55,631 nucleotides of DNA from Bacteroidales bacterium (GTDB lineage Bacteria > Bacteroidota > Bacteroidia > Bacteroidales > UBA1715), in NCBI GenBank assembly GCA_017642535.1, contig JAGCOW010000028.1:1-55631 (forward strand). Reading direction: 5' to 3'. The notes under the pieces were generated by a model that saw nothing but the letters and a program-made list of their open reading frames with translations, was not told the DNA's origin and ran no database searches. Shown piece after piece: positions 8,367 to 15,485 of this stretch (position 1 is its first letter; each line of letters begins with the position of its first letter). Made by a program: the position numbers and the translations under genes.

Positions 8367-9548
8367 TTGGAAGCCAAGGACAACGATTGCCAGAAGTTGA
8401 TTTCTTCTATCGAGGAACATCAACAACAGGCTATGCAGGCGCAAAAGGCACAATTTGACGAAACGCTTGCAAAAATGGTGGCTCAAACCAAGACGGCTAC
8501 TGAAGAAATGCTGAAACAACGCCAGAAGGAATTCACCGAAAGTAGTTCGCTGGGACTTGGGCAAATTGTAGATCCGCTGAAGGAAACAATCACCAAAATG
8601 AAAGAGGCGATGGACGCCACTTCAAAAGAACAAAATACGTTGACGGCAACCATGCAGCAGCGTATTGAGGATCTGATTCAGCATAGCGATGCCGCAAAAA
8701 ACAGTGCCGACGAACTTGCCAGGGTCTTTAAGCACAGCAGCAAAGTCCAAGGTGACTGGGGCGAGGTCGTTCTCGACGAATTGTTGGAATCGCAAGGATT
8801 GACAAAGGGTGTGCATTATCATATACAGGAAACTTTGCGCGACAATTATGGCAATGTTGTCCAGTCGGAGGAAGGGAAGAAGATGCGTCCCGACGTGATA
8901 CTCCATCTCGATAAGACACGTGAGGTAGTTATCGATTCAAAAGTGTCGTTGACCGCATTTATGGAATATGTGAACGCCGAAAACGAAACAGACCGTCAGA
9001 ATGCATTGAAAGCCCATATCGACAGTTTGCTCAAACACGTGAAGGAACTTTCCACCAAGGATTATTCATCGTACATACAGGCGCCCAAGGTGAAGATGGA
9101 ATATGTGATAATGTTTGTTCCTCATTCTGTTGCGTTGTGGACAGCGTTGAATGCCCAGCCCGACTTGTGGCGGAAGGCTATGGATATGAATGTGTACATA
9201 GCCGACGAGCAGACGCTTTTTGCGGCCTTGAAAATCATAAACTTAACGTGGACACAAATCAAACAGGCCGAAAACCACGAAAAAGTGTATGAGTTGGCAA
9301 AGGAAATGTTGAACCGTGTGGGACAGTTCGAAAAAAACTATCTTAAAATTGGTAAGGCTCTTGAGGAGGCCCGTGGTGCATATTCCGAAGGCACAAAGAA
9401 ACTTACCGAAGCAGGACAGAGCATTCCTAACACCTGTAGAAAGCTGATTGCCCTCGGTGCAAAGGAAAACGACAAGAACAAACTCACTATACATGAGGTT
9501 GATGATGTTCCTGCATTGGAAGAAAGCAAGGAAGATGAAAATGTATAG
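8367..9548 (+). CDS. rmuC: DNA recombination protein RmuC (body downstream of the nonsense codon)
   Basis: RmuC proteins have an N-terminal anchor, a long coiled coil and a PD-(D/E)XK-like nuclease core. They limit recombination at inverted repeats. Here the frame runs from 8121 to 9548 (475 codons), the usual family length, but is cut by TAG at 8256. The first ATG after the stop is at 8367 and gives 393 residues. These hold most of the coiled coil (about 1-100) and the whole conserved core, including 'QGDWGEVVLDELLESQG', 'MRPDVILHL', 'VVIDSKVSLTAF' and 'VMFVPHSVA'-like segments. The D and DSK residues of the core are intact. A truncated soluble form may be made by internal initiation. The last 20 or so codons (KLTIHEVDDVPALEESK) are repeated twice further downstream. 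Confidence 0.8.
   Translation: MEAKDNDCQKLISSIEEHQQQAMQAQKAQFDETLAKMVAQTKTATEEMLKQRQKEFTESSSLGLGQIVDPLKETITKMKEAMDATSKEQNTLTATMQQRIEDLIQHSDAAKNSADELARVFKHSSKVQGDWGEVVLDELLESQGLTKGVHYHIQETLRDNYGNVVQSEEGKKMRPDVILHLDKTREVVIDSKVSLTAFMEYVNAENETDRQNALKAHIDSLLKHVKELSTKDYSSYIQAPKVKMEYVIMFVPHSVALWTALNAQPDLWRKAMDMNVYIADEQTLFAALKIINLTWTQIKQAENHEKVYELAKEMLNRVGQFEKNYLKIGKALEEARGAYSEGTKKLTEAGQSIPNTCRKLIALGAKENDKNKLTIHEVDDVPALEESKEDENV
9479..9548 (+). repeat. rmuC 3' tail, copy A
   Basis: This is the genuine end of the rmuC frame (KLTIHEVDDVPALEE, stop TAG). Its first 44 or so bases are about 95 percent identical to copy C at 12453, and it is clearly related to copy B at 11005. Confidence 0.85.
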
Positions 9549-9552
9549 AAAA

Positions 9553-9635
9553 TGTTCATTGTACTGAACAAAAATTTTGCAAAATGTTCATTTCATTAAA
9601 CAAAAAATTGTTAAATATGTTCAAATTGTTAAACA
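9553..9635 (+). promoter_or_regulatory. Three palindromic operator-like repeats before the ATPase gene
   Basis: Three copies of TGTTCA-N6-T(G/A)AACA lie at 9553-9570, 9585-9602 and 9618-9635. The starts are 32 and 33 bases apart, about three helical turns, so all three face the same side of the DNA. The first copy is a perfect palindrome. The third overlaps the expected -33 region of the promoter at 9642. Binding by a dimeric regulator, perhaps the ATPase cassette's own product, is an inference. Confidence 0.65.
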
Positions 9636-9641
9636 AATTTC

Positions 9642-9649
9642 TATATTTG
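9642..9649 (+). promoter_or_regulatory. -7 promoter box for the DUF4143 ATPase
   Basis: TATATTTG is an exact TAnnTTTG match 20 bases before the ATG at 9670 and immediately downstream of the third palindromic repeat. Confidence 0.65.
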
Positions 9650-9669
9650 CCAAATAAAAATCTGCTGAT

Positions 9670-10872
9670 ATGGAAACACTTATTAAACGACATTTGAACC
9701 GTATGCAAAACGTCAGTCTTGATTTTGTGAGAAATATGATGAACAAAATCGACTGGAACGAGCGTCTTGTTATGATTAAAGGGCAGCGTGGTGTGGGGAA
9801 AACAACTTTGATGACGCAACGCATTGCACAGGTTTTCGGCACTACCGACACCACCAACGTGCTGTATGTAAGTCTCGACAATATTTATTTTAGCAACCAT
9901 AGTCTGCTTGAGTTTATTGAGCGTTTTCATGCAATGGGTGGCACTCATTTATTTCTCGACGAGGTGCATTTTTACAAGAATTGGAATATTGAAATCAAAA
10001 ATGCATACGACGAGTTTGCGGACATGCACTTTGTGCTGAGCGGTTCGTCGCTTTGCAGTCTGACCGATGGAGAGGCGGATCTTTCTCGCCGTTGTATTAC
10101 ATATTATTTGCCTTGCCTATCGTTCCGAGAGTATTTGAAAATGTTTTACAACGAGGATTTTCAACCAGTATCGCTCAACGATGTACTGACCGACGGCAAT
10201 AGAATTTGTGCCGATGTGAACGCACGTATGCGTCCGCTACCTCGATTTACCGAATATCTGCAATATGGATGTTTCCCTTTTCAAAAAGAGGGACGCAACA
10301 ACTACTACACTCGGATTGAAAATATGGTGAACAACACTATTGATGCCGAACTGCCAAAACTTCGCAAGTTTGATGTGGCAAACAGCCGAAAAATCAAGGC
10401 ATTGCTGGCCATTCTTGCTTCCTCTATGCCGTTCAAAGTCGATATGGTTAAACTTGCCACCATGATTGGTATTTCGCGGAACTCGCTTCTGCAATATCTT
10501 CAGTATCTTGATGACGCACGGCTTCTCAGTTTGCTTTATTCCGACGTAAACAACGTTAAACGGTTGCAGAAACCAGATAAAATCTATCTCGAAAATCCTA
10601 ACCTACTGTATGCGTTATCAAGCACACAAGTAAACGATGGAACGCTACGCGAGGTCTTTTTTGTCAATCAAATGTCAGTCAATCACACTGTTGAATATAG
10701 TAAAACATCGGCAGATTTTACTATTGATCATACATACACTATTGAAGTTGGCGGGCGTTCAAAAGATGGAGGGCAGATTGCTGGCGTAGCCGATGGTTTC
10801 ATTGCCGCCGCAGACGAGGAATATGTTCTTGGCAACAAAATCCCCCTGTGGCTGTTCGGGTTTCTGTATTGA
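9670..10872 (+). CDS. AAA-type ATPase with C-terminal DUF4143
   Basis: This 400-residue cytoplasmic ATPase has Walker A GQRGVGKTT (38-46), Walker B LFLDEVH (94-100), a sensor-like 'FVLSGSSLCSL', and a C-terminal DUF4143-type segment with a winged-helix-like stretch ('MVKLATMIGISRNSLLQYLQYL'). It ends with the typical 'YTIEVGGRSK' nuclease-like motif. The family is abundant and mobile in Bacteroidota, and its cellular role is not settled. The gene has its own promoter with three spaced palindromes. It sits between two copies of the rmuC 3' tail, which marks it as an inserted single-gene cassette. Confidence 0.88.
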   Translation: METLIKRHLNRMQNVSLDFVRNMMNKIDWNERLVMIKGQRGVGKTTLMTQRIAQVFGTTDTTNVLYVSLDNIYFSNHSLLEFIERFHAMGGTHLFLDEVHFYKNWNIEIKNAYDEFADMHFVLSGSSLCSLTDGEADLSRRCITYYLPCLSFREYLKMFYNEDFQPVSLNDVLTDGNRICADVNARMRPLPRFTEYLQYGCFPFQKEGRNNYYTRIENMVNNTIDAELPKLRKFDVANSRKIKALLAILASSMPFKVDMVKLATMIGISRNSLLQYLQYLDDARLLSLLYSDVNNVKRLQKPDKIYLENPNLLYALSSTQVNDGTLREVFFVNQMSVNHTVEYSKTSADFTIDHTYTIEVGGRSKDGGQIAGVADGFIAAADEEYVLGNKIPLWLFGFLY

Positions 10873-10909
10873 ACTTCGCAAAACGATGTAAAATATGACT
10901 TTTATGGAA

Positions 10910-10960
10910 TTGATTCCCGAAAAGTTATAACTTTTTGGGAGTTGATTCCGAAAAAGTTAT
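10910..10960 (+). repeat. Pair of 32-base-spaced repeats after the ATPase gene
   Basis: TTGATTCCCGAAAAGTTAT (10910-10928) recurs as TTGATTCCGAAAAAGTTAT (10942-10960). The starts are exactly 32 bases apart, the same spacing as the palindromes before the ATPase gene. Bases 10917-10940 also form a near-perfect palindrome around AAAAGTTATAACTTTT. No promoter or gene follows directly. These may be orphan operators of a lost ATPase cassette. Confidence 0.6.
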
Positions 10961-11004
10961 TCTTTTGGTTTTTATAAATGTGTTTAGATTTATGATGTTC
11001 TTCC

Positions 11005-11073
11005 ATGCTCGATGTTGACGATATTCCTGCATTGGACGAAAGCAAGGAGGAAAAAGAAAATGGAAAAATTTAG
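11005..11073 (+). repeat. rmuC: rmuC 3' tail, copy B (remnant)
   Basis: The 22-codon frame MLDVDDIPALDESKEEKENG... ending in TAG corresponds to the last codons of rmuC (HEVDDVPALEESKEDENV). It stands alone after the ATPase gene, with no RmuC body before it. It marks the junction between the ATPase and Fic cassettes. The surrounding 10873-11187 stretch otherwise holds only the paired repeats and the Fic promoter. Confidence 0.75.
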
Positions 11074-11143
11074 AAGCGTTTTTCTACCAACTGCCTCTGA
11101 CACATTCAAATATTCGTTTTCTTCGTATATTACTGAAAAATAA

Positions 11144-11151
11144 TATATTTG
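11144..11151 (+). promoter_or_regulatory. -7 promoter box for the Fic gene
   Basis: TATATTTG fits the consensus exactly and lies 36 bases before the preferred ATG at 11188. Confidence 0.55.
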
Positions 11152-11187
11152 TATTCCGAAAAATAAGATTTTTTGCAAAAAGACGGT

Positions 11188-12261
11188 ATGAATCAAGAGA
11201 ATAAACATCTGCTACAAAAACTGCTTCAACAACATAAGGAGTTGGGTATATCGGAACAGATAGACTTCGACAAGTTCTATCTGTATTCCATCATCACGCA
11301 CTCCACCGCCATCGAAGGTTCAACGGTTACCGAGGTGGAAGCCCAATTGTTGTTTGACGAAGGTATATCTTCGGGCAAACGAACAATGATGGAACAGATG
11401 ATGAATCTTGACCTCAAGGTTGCCTACGACTATGGTCGCCAATGGATAGCACAGCATAAACCTATCACTGTGGATTGGTTGATTACACTTGCAAGCAAGG
11501 TAATGGCAAGAACTGGTAGCGAATATAATTCGTTAGGTGGTACATTTTCTGCGGCAAAGGGCGAATTACGAAAATTGAATGTCACGGCAGGACTGGGTGG
11601 AAAGTCGTATCTGTCATATTTGAAAGTGCCACAACGTCTTGCCGCTTTCTGCGAGGAACTGAATAAAAGACGTAAATCAGTTGACGGTTCAGATGTGGCG
11701 GCTATCTACGAACTCAGTTTCTGGGCTCATTTTGAATTAGTTAGCATTCATCCATGGGCTGACGGTAACGGTAGAACCAGTCGCTTGTTGATGAACCTGT
11801 TACAATGGGAGTTTGGCGTGTTGCCAACAAAGGTGCTCAAAGAGGACAAATCCGAATATATTCAGGCATTGATTGACACAAGGGAGAATGAAGACATCAA
11901 CATTTTCCTTGATTGTATGACTCGCCTGCATTGCCGACATCTGCAATCCGATATAGACCAATTTATTCAATCAACCAGTGGGAAAGTGGCCGATAAAATG
12001 GTTTTACAGCAGAAAATGGTCGATAAATGGTCGATAAAACCGTCTTTGGCACAGAAAATGGCCGATATTTTATTCTATGTGGCCGATAAAGAAGATTTTA
12101 CAACAGAAGAAATCATATCACATTTCGGATATGCGGAAACCACGGCTAAACGCTACCTACGCCAGCTTGCCGAGTTTGGCTATCTTGAAGCACACGGAGG
12201 GAACAGGAACAGACGTTACAGCTGTTTGAAAACATCAGTTCCATCTTCTACCACGCCATAA
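11188..12261 (+). CDS. Fic family protein (probable AMP-transferase), 3' end fused to a gene remnant
   Basis: The active-site loop HPWADGNGRTSR (188-199) fits the Fic signature HPFx(D/E)GNGRxxR and keeps the catalytic His188. An N-terminal helix carries the self-inhibitory motif STAIEG (39-44, (S/T)xxxE(G/N)), so this is a class II Fic enzyme that blocks its own ATP site until released. Fic enzymes usually transfer AMP to a target hydroxyl. The C-terminal part (about 290-345) is a winged helix ('TTEEIISHFGYAETTAKRYL'), suggesting DNA binding or self-regulation. The TTG at 11173 is possible, but the ATG at 11188 is better. The last 14 or so codons are read antisense through a metallophosphoesterase remnant, so the original C-terminus has been replaced. 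Confidence 0.88.
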   Translation: MNQENKHLLQKLLQQHKELGISEQIDFDKFYLYSIITHSTAIEGSTVTEVEAQLLFDEGISSGKRTMMEQMMNLDLKVAYDYGRQWIAQHKPITVDWLITLASKVMARTGSEYNSLGGTFSAAKGELRKLNVTAGLGGKSYLSYLKVPQRLAAFCEELNKRRKSVDGSDVAAIYELSFWAHFELVSIHPWADGNGRTSRLLMNLLQWEFGVLPTKVLKEDKSEYIQALIDTRENEDINIFLDCMTRLHCRHLQSDIDQFIQSTSGKVADKMVLQQKMVDKWSIKPSLAQKMADILFYVADKEDFTTEEIISHFGYAETTAKRYLRQLAEFGYLEAHGGNRNRRYSCLKTSVPSSTTP

Positions 12262-12298
12262 TACTTTGGCATAGCATCAATAAAGAAACATCTGTTCG
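12216..12298 (-). pseudogene. 3' remnant of a metallophosphoesterase gene
   Basis: Read on the minus strand, this stretch encodes RCFFIDAMPKYYGVVEDG followed by TDVFKQL and TAA. That matches the C-terminus of the intact phosphoesterase at 29402-30076 (GCFFIDTMPKYYAIVENG, then TVVFKQNL) at about 80 percent of residues. Nothing upstream of it on that strand continues the gene. It overlaps the end of the Fic frame and lies at the left edge of the defence island. Confidence 0.75.
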
Positions 12299-12299
12299 G

Positions 12300-12445
12300 T
12301 CGGATTTGTAATCCGACTGCAACGAGCATTGGCATTTTCAGTGCGGCAAAAAAACAAGAAACAAATAAACACAATTCCAAAATGTGGAACATTGTTTGTG
12401 CGGATTACAAATCCACATGTTCACGGCGGCTGGATTACAAATCCA
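12300..12445. repeat. Three GGATTACAAATCC palindrome copies
   Basis: TCGGATTTGTAATCCGA (12300-12316), CGGATTACAAATCC (12401-12414) and TGGATTACAAATCCA (12431-12445) are variants of one palindrome in alternating orientation. They lie between the Fic gene and the third rmuC tail. They resemble the scattered REP-like palindromes of many genomes. No transposase gene is nearby. Confidence 0.55.
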
Positions 12446-12452
12446 ACCGAAT

Positions 12453-12524
12453 AAGCTCACCATACATGAGGTTGATGATGTTCCTGCATTGGAAGATGGC
12501 AAAGAGGGGGAAGGTGCCAAGTAA
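12453..12524 (+). repeat. rmuC: rmuC 3' tail, copy C, followed by the terminator
   Basis: KLTIHEVDDVPALEDGKEGE... ending in TAA is nearly identical at DNA level to copy A for its first 44 bases, then diverges. It is followed within 25 bases by a strong terminator, so it is probably the ancestral end of rmuC, now separated from the gene body by about 2.9 kb of inserted cassettes. Confidence 0.8.
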
Positions 12525-12545
12525 ATTGGATATTCGATGGTGCTA

Positions 12546-12583
12546 TAAACGGTGGCTGAACTTGTAGAAGCCACCGTTTTTTT
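12546..12583 (+). terminator. Intrinsic terminator
   Basis: AAACGGTGGCT and AAGCCACCGTTT pair around a short loop and are followed by a T-run. It lies just after rmuC tail copy C. Confidence 0.85.
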
Positions 12584-12590
12584 ATTGCAA

Positions 12591-12640
12591 AACCTCCGAA
12601 AATCTGCATTTCTTCTTGAAATAACCTCCGAAAATCTGCA
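12591..12640 (+). repeat. Two 18-base direct repeats before the toxin-antitoxin genes
   Basis: AACCTCCGAAAATCTGCA occurs at 12591-12608 and 12623-12640, exactly 32 bases apart. The pair sits 40-90 bases upstream of the toxin-antitoxin promoter, so it may be an operator. The 32-base spacing equals that of the repeats around the ATPase gene. Confidence 0.65.
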
Positions 12641-12680
12641 AAAACTTTTTTAACTTTGCGTAAATCATGAGGTGATATAG

Positions 12681-12688
12681 TATATTTG
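12681..12688 (+). promoter_or_regulatory. -7 promoter box for the toxin-antitoxin operon
   Basis: TATATTTG is an exact consensus match. TTTG at 12655-12658 is a possible -33 element. The antitoxin ATG follows at 12706. Confidence 0.6.
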
Positions 12689-12705
12689 TAGAAAAATTAT
12701 AATCT

Positions 12706-12906
12706 ATGGCAACAATAGTATTGAATTATGATGGTAGAAATCGCATTGCAGGAGCAATGTTAAGAGACTTATTGCAAACAGGATTGTTCAATACCGAAAG
12801 TAAAATACCAAATTCTGCCACTGCAAAAGCAATCGACGAAGCTCGGGCTGGAAAAGTCATCCATTGTGGCAGTTTTGAGAATTACAAAAAGGAAATGGAA
12901 AAATGA
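12706..12906 (+). CDS. Antitoxin of a RelE/YafQ-type toxin-antitoxin pair
   Basis: A 66-residue protein starting MATIVLNYDGRNRIAGAML, with a short beta strand, helices and a charged tail (ENYKKEMEK), as in small type II antitoxins. It overlaps the toxin frame by four bases (ATGA), the usual coupling in such operons. It would normally bind the toxin and repress its own promoter. With the toxin gene broken, it may persist as an orphan antitoxin protecting against related toxins. Confidence 0.75.
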   Translation: MATIVLNYDGRNRIAGAMLRDLLQTGLFNTESKIPNSATAKAIDEARAGKVIHCGSFENYKKEMEK

Positions 12907-13187
12907 GAGAAATAGAAATCACCACAAAATACAAAAAAGATTATAAAGCCGCAATAAAACAAAATCTCCCAATCGAAAAACTTGACGAAGTAATACAAAG
13001 CCTGCAAGCCGATATTCCTTTACCTCCACAAAATCATGATCATCCGTTATAAGGGAAATACAAAGATTGTCGGGAATGTCATATCGCTCCTGATTGGTTG
13101 CTTATATACCAAAAGAAAGACGACAATTCCAATAATTTACTCATTCTTTCTTTAATACGATTAGGTTCACATTCTAAACTGTTTTAG
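12903..13187 (+). pseudogene. YafQ-family mRNA interferase toxin, nonsense-mutated
   Basis: The frame encodes MREIEITTKYKKDYKAAIK at the start and 'GKYKDCRECHIAPDWLLIY' then 'LIRLGSHSKLF' at the end, the signature of YafQ-type RelE-fold toxins that cut mRNA on the ribosome. At codon 50 (13050-13052) the family's conserved Leu-Lys-Gly reads Leu-stop-Gly: TAA where AAA is expected. Everything else stays in frame for the full 94 residues. The nonsense codon removes the second half, including the catalytic His/Asp region, so the toxin should be inactive. Confidence 0.82.
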
Positions 13188-13343
13188 CTTCTTCGAAAAA
13201 GTCATGTTTTGAGGTTTTAGGCGAATTGATACAACACTGATTGTTGCTGTGGAGGAGGCGATGGTAAATAATTTATAAGAAAAATTGTTTAATTTTCGTG
13301 TATAAAATCTTTACGTTATTTTAAGGAACACTTCTTTTTTCTG

Positions 13344-13351
13344 TAAATTTG
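13344..13351 (+). promoter_or_regulatory. -7 promoter box for the LlaJI-type module
   Basis: TAAATTTG fits TAnnTTTG and lies 21 bases before the methylase ATG at 13373. Confidence 0.55.
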
Positions 13352-13372
13352 AAATGAATATGTTCGTTAATA

Positions 13373-14620
13373 ATGGCAAAGAAAAAATTTACGTTTATTG
13401 ATTTGTTCGCAGGGTGTGGTGGGTTGAGTGAAGGCTTCCTACAAACAGGCCGTTTTGAGGCATTAGCTCACGTAGAATGGGAAATGCCAATGGTAAATAC
13501 GTTAAGAAACAGACTTGTTCAAAAATGGAATCATAGTGAGCAAGAAGCAAAAGAGCGTGTTGTTTGTTTCGATATACAGAAAACGGACGAACTTATAAAT
13601 GGCGGTTGGAGTGATGAATCGAAACGCCAATATGGTGTTGACAATGCCGATTTAGTGCAAACCAAAGGTTTGAAAGGCATTGTTGAAGGTGAAGAACTTG
13701 ACTTGATTATTGGTGGACCACCGTGCCAAGCCTATTCAATCGCAGGCAGGGCACAAGACCCCAATTCAATGCAGTTTGATTATCGAAACTATCTATTTGA
13801 AAGTTTTGTGAAAGTTGTTGATGCGTTCAAACCTAAAGCCTTCGTTTTTGAAAATGTCCCAGGCTTATTGAGCGCTTGCCCTGGTGGTATTCCTGTAAAA
13901 AACAGAATATTCGATGCTTTTGAGGCAATAGGTTATAATATTCGAACGCCCGAAAAACTTAAAGATTCAGTTTATTGTGCAGAAGATTATGAAACCCCAC
14001 AAAAACGGAATAGAATAATAATTGTTGGCACTCGTAATGGTGGTACATTGGATATTGAAGAAATCTACGCATCATTAACCCAAAGAAAAGCGAGCAAGAT
14101 AACCACGGTTAAAGATGCTATCGGTGAAATGCCAAAGTTCAAGCCATTAGATGTCGCGCAAAAAATTGATGGCAAAAATGTTTCTCACGTTGTTATAGGT
14201 GAAAACCCATTCTCGCTTAATGAGGCACGCTACCATAGCAAACGTGACATTGAAGTTTTTCGGAAGTGGTTGGCAAAGGATATGAATCACGCCTCAACGG
14301 AAGCGCGGTTATCATTCTATACGCAAATCACAGGCAAAAAATCGAACCATATAAAGTACAGAAATTTGGAATGGGACAAACCTTCCCCAACTGTTGTCGC
14401 GCATTTGTATAAAGACGGATTGATGTTTATTCACCCAGACCAAAACCAACTTCGCTCAATTACAATCAGGGAAGCGGCTTGTTTGCAGTCATTTCCATTG
14501 GATTTTATGTTCCTTGGTTCAACCGCCTATTGCTTTAAAATGATTGGAAATGCAGTGCCTGTCGCTTTTGCAAGAAACATTGCATTTGCCATTACTGATG
14601 TATTGGATAAAAAGATATGA
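13373..14620 (+). CDS. DNA (cytosine-5-)-methyltransferase
   Basis: A 415-residue C5 methylase that transfers a methyl group from S-adenosylmethionine to cytosine. It shows motif I FIDLFAGCGGLSEG (8-21), motif IV GGPPCQAYS (114-122, nucleophile Cys118), motif VI FENVPG, motif VIII-like 'PQKRNRIIIVG', and motifs IX-X 'ITIREAACLQSFP' and 'MIGNAVP'. The target recognition region lies around 240-340. It is the first gene of an operon with a second methylase-like protein, an McrB-like motor and a nuclease, which fits LlaJI-type restriction-modification. It overlaps the next gene by four bases. Its recognition sequence cannot be read from the protein. Confidence 0.93.
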   Translation: MAKKKFTFIDLFAGCGGLSEGFLQTGRFEALAHVEWEMPMVNTLRNRLVQKWNHSEQEAKERVVCFDIQKTDELINGGWSDESKRQYGVDNADLVQTKGLKGIVEGEELDLIIGGPPCQAYSIAGRAQDPNSMQFDYRNYLFESFVKVVDAFKPKAFVFENVPGLLSACPGGIPVKNRIFDAFEAIGYNIRTPEKLKDSVYCAEDYETPQKRNRIIIVGTRNGGTLDIEEIYASLTQRKASKITTVKDAIGEMPKFKPLDVAQKIDGKNVSHVVIGENPFSLNEARYHSKRDIEVFRKWLAKDMNHASTEARLSFYTQITGKKSNHIKYRNLEWDKPSPTVVAHLYKDGLMFIHPDQNQLRSITIREAACLQSFPLDFMFLGSTAYCFKMIGNAVPVAFARNIAFAITDVLDKKI

Positions 14621-15483
14621 AACGTAGTTTAAATATATTGATTGCGTGTGAGGAAAGTCAGGCAGTGTGTTCTGCATTTCGCAAGTTAGGGCAAAATGCT
14701 TACAGTTGCGATATTTTGCCTTGCAGCGGAGGCCACCCAGAATGGCACTTTTGTCACGATATTGCCAAAGTGTTAGATAAAACCGACCTCACATTAGAGA
14801 ATGGACAAAAGGCAACCATTAATGGGGATTGGGATCTTATGATAGGTCACCCACCTTGCACATATCTTGCTGTTAGTGGTGCAAAATGGTATTATCACCC
14901 AGACGACAAGGATTTGCCAATAGAGCAACGTCGTCCGCATCCTCGTTTCCCCAATAGGGCGCAAGATAGAGAGGAAGGCGTAGCTTTTTTTATGTCGCTT
15001 GCGAATGCTGATATAAAAAGAATCGCCATCGAGAATCCAATTGGCATAATGAGTTCGAGATGGAGAAAGCCCGACCAAACCATTCAGCCGTATATGTTTG
15101 GCGACCCTTATTCAAAAGGAACCTGTTTATGGTTGAAAAACTTGAAGAAACTGCACCCTAGCAAAGAAACTGATGATAAGGGCGAATGGATTTATTTCGG
15201 AAGTGGTAAAAAACAACCAAAATGGTATTCCGATGCGTTGACAAAATCTCATTCAACTGAAGAACGTCGCACATTAAGAAGTAAAACCTTTCCTGGTATT
15301 GCCAGAGCGATAGCAGAACAGTGGACAATTCGAATTGCACTAGAGGAAAACCTTCTTACTAAAGAGGAAATGAATATTTTAGGTGAATCTTATGTCAAGT
15401 TGGATTTATCAAATAAAGCAGAACTTGGTGAAATAGAAGCAAAGGAACAAAAATTAATAAAATTTTGGTTAAACAACAATTGA
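14617..15483 (+). CDS. Phage-type C5-methylase-like protein
   Basis: The N-terminus 'ILIACEESQAVCSAFRKLG' followed by 'SCDILP' resembles the SAM-binding start of small phage-encoded cytosine-methylase-like proteins. Residues 77-82 (GHPPCT, Cys81) match the catalytic PC motif, and AIENP (137-141) corresponds to the ENV/ENP motif. No clear target recognition domain or methylase motif IX is visible in the 288 residues. It overlaps the true C5 methylase by four bases and is followed after two bases by the McrB-like gene. LlaJI systems carry two methylases, so this may be the second. A divergent or accessory role is also possible. Confidence 0.68.
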   Translation: MKRSLNILIACEESQAVCSAFRKLGQNAYSCDILPCSGGHPEWHFCHDIAKVLDKTDLTLENGQKATINGDWDLMIGHPPCTYLAVSGAKWYYHPDDKDLPIEQRRPHPRFPNRAQDREEGVAFFMSLANADIKRIAIENPIGIMSSRWRKPDQTIQPYMFGDPYSKGTCLWLKNLKKLHPSKETDDKGEWIYFGSGKKQPKWYSDALTKSHSTEERRTLRSKTFPGIARAIAEQWTIRIALEENLLTKEEMNILGESYVKLDLSNKAELGEIEAKEQKLIKFWLNNN

Positions 15484-15485
15484 TT

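Noticed and set aside
9549..12583. Insertion sequence or transposon carrying the ATPase and Fic genes
   Set aside because: No transposase, terminal inverted repeats or target duplication of IS type are visible. The repeated rmuC tails are the only boundary signal.
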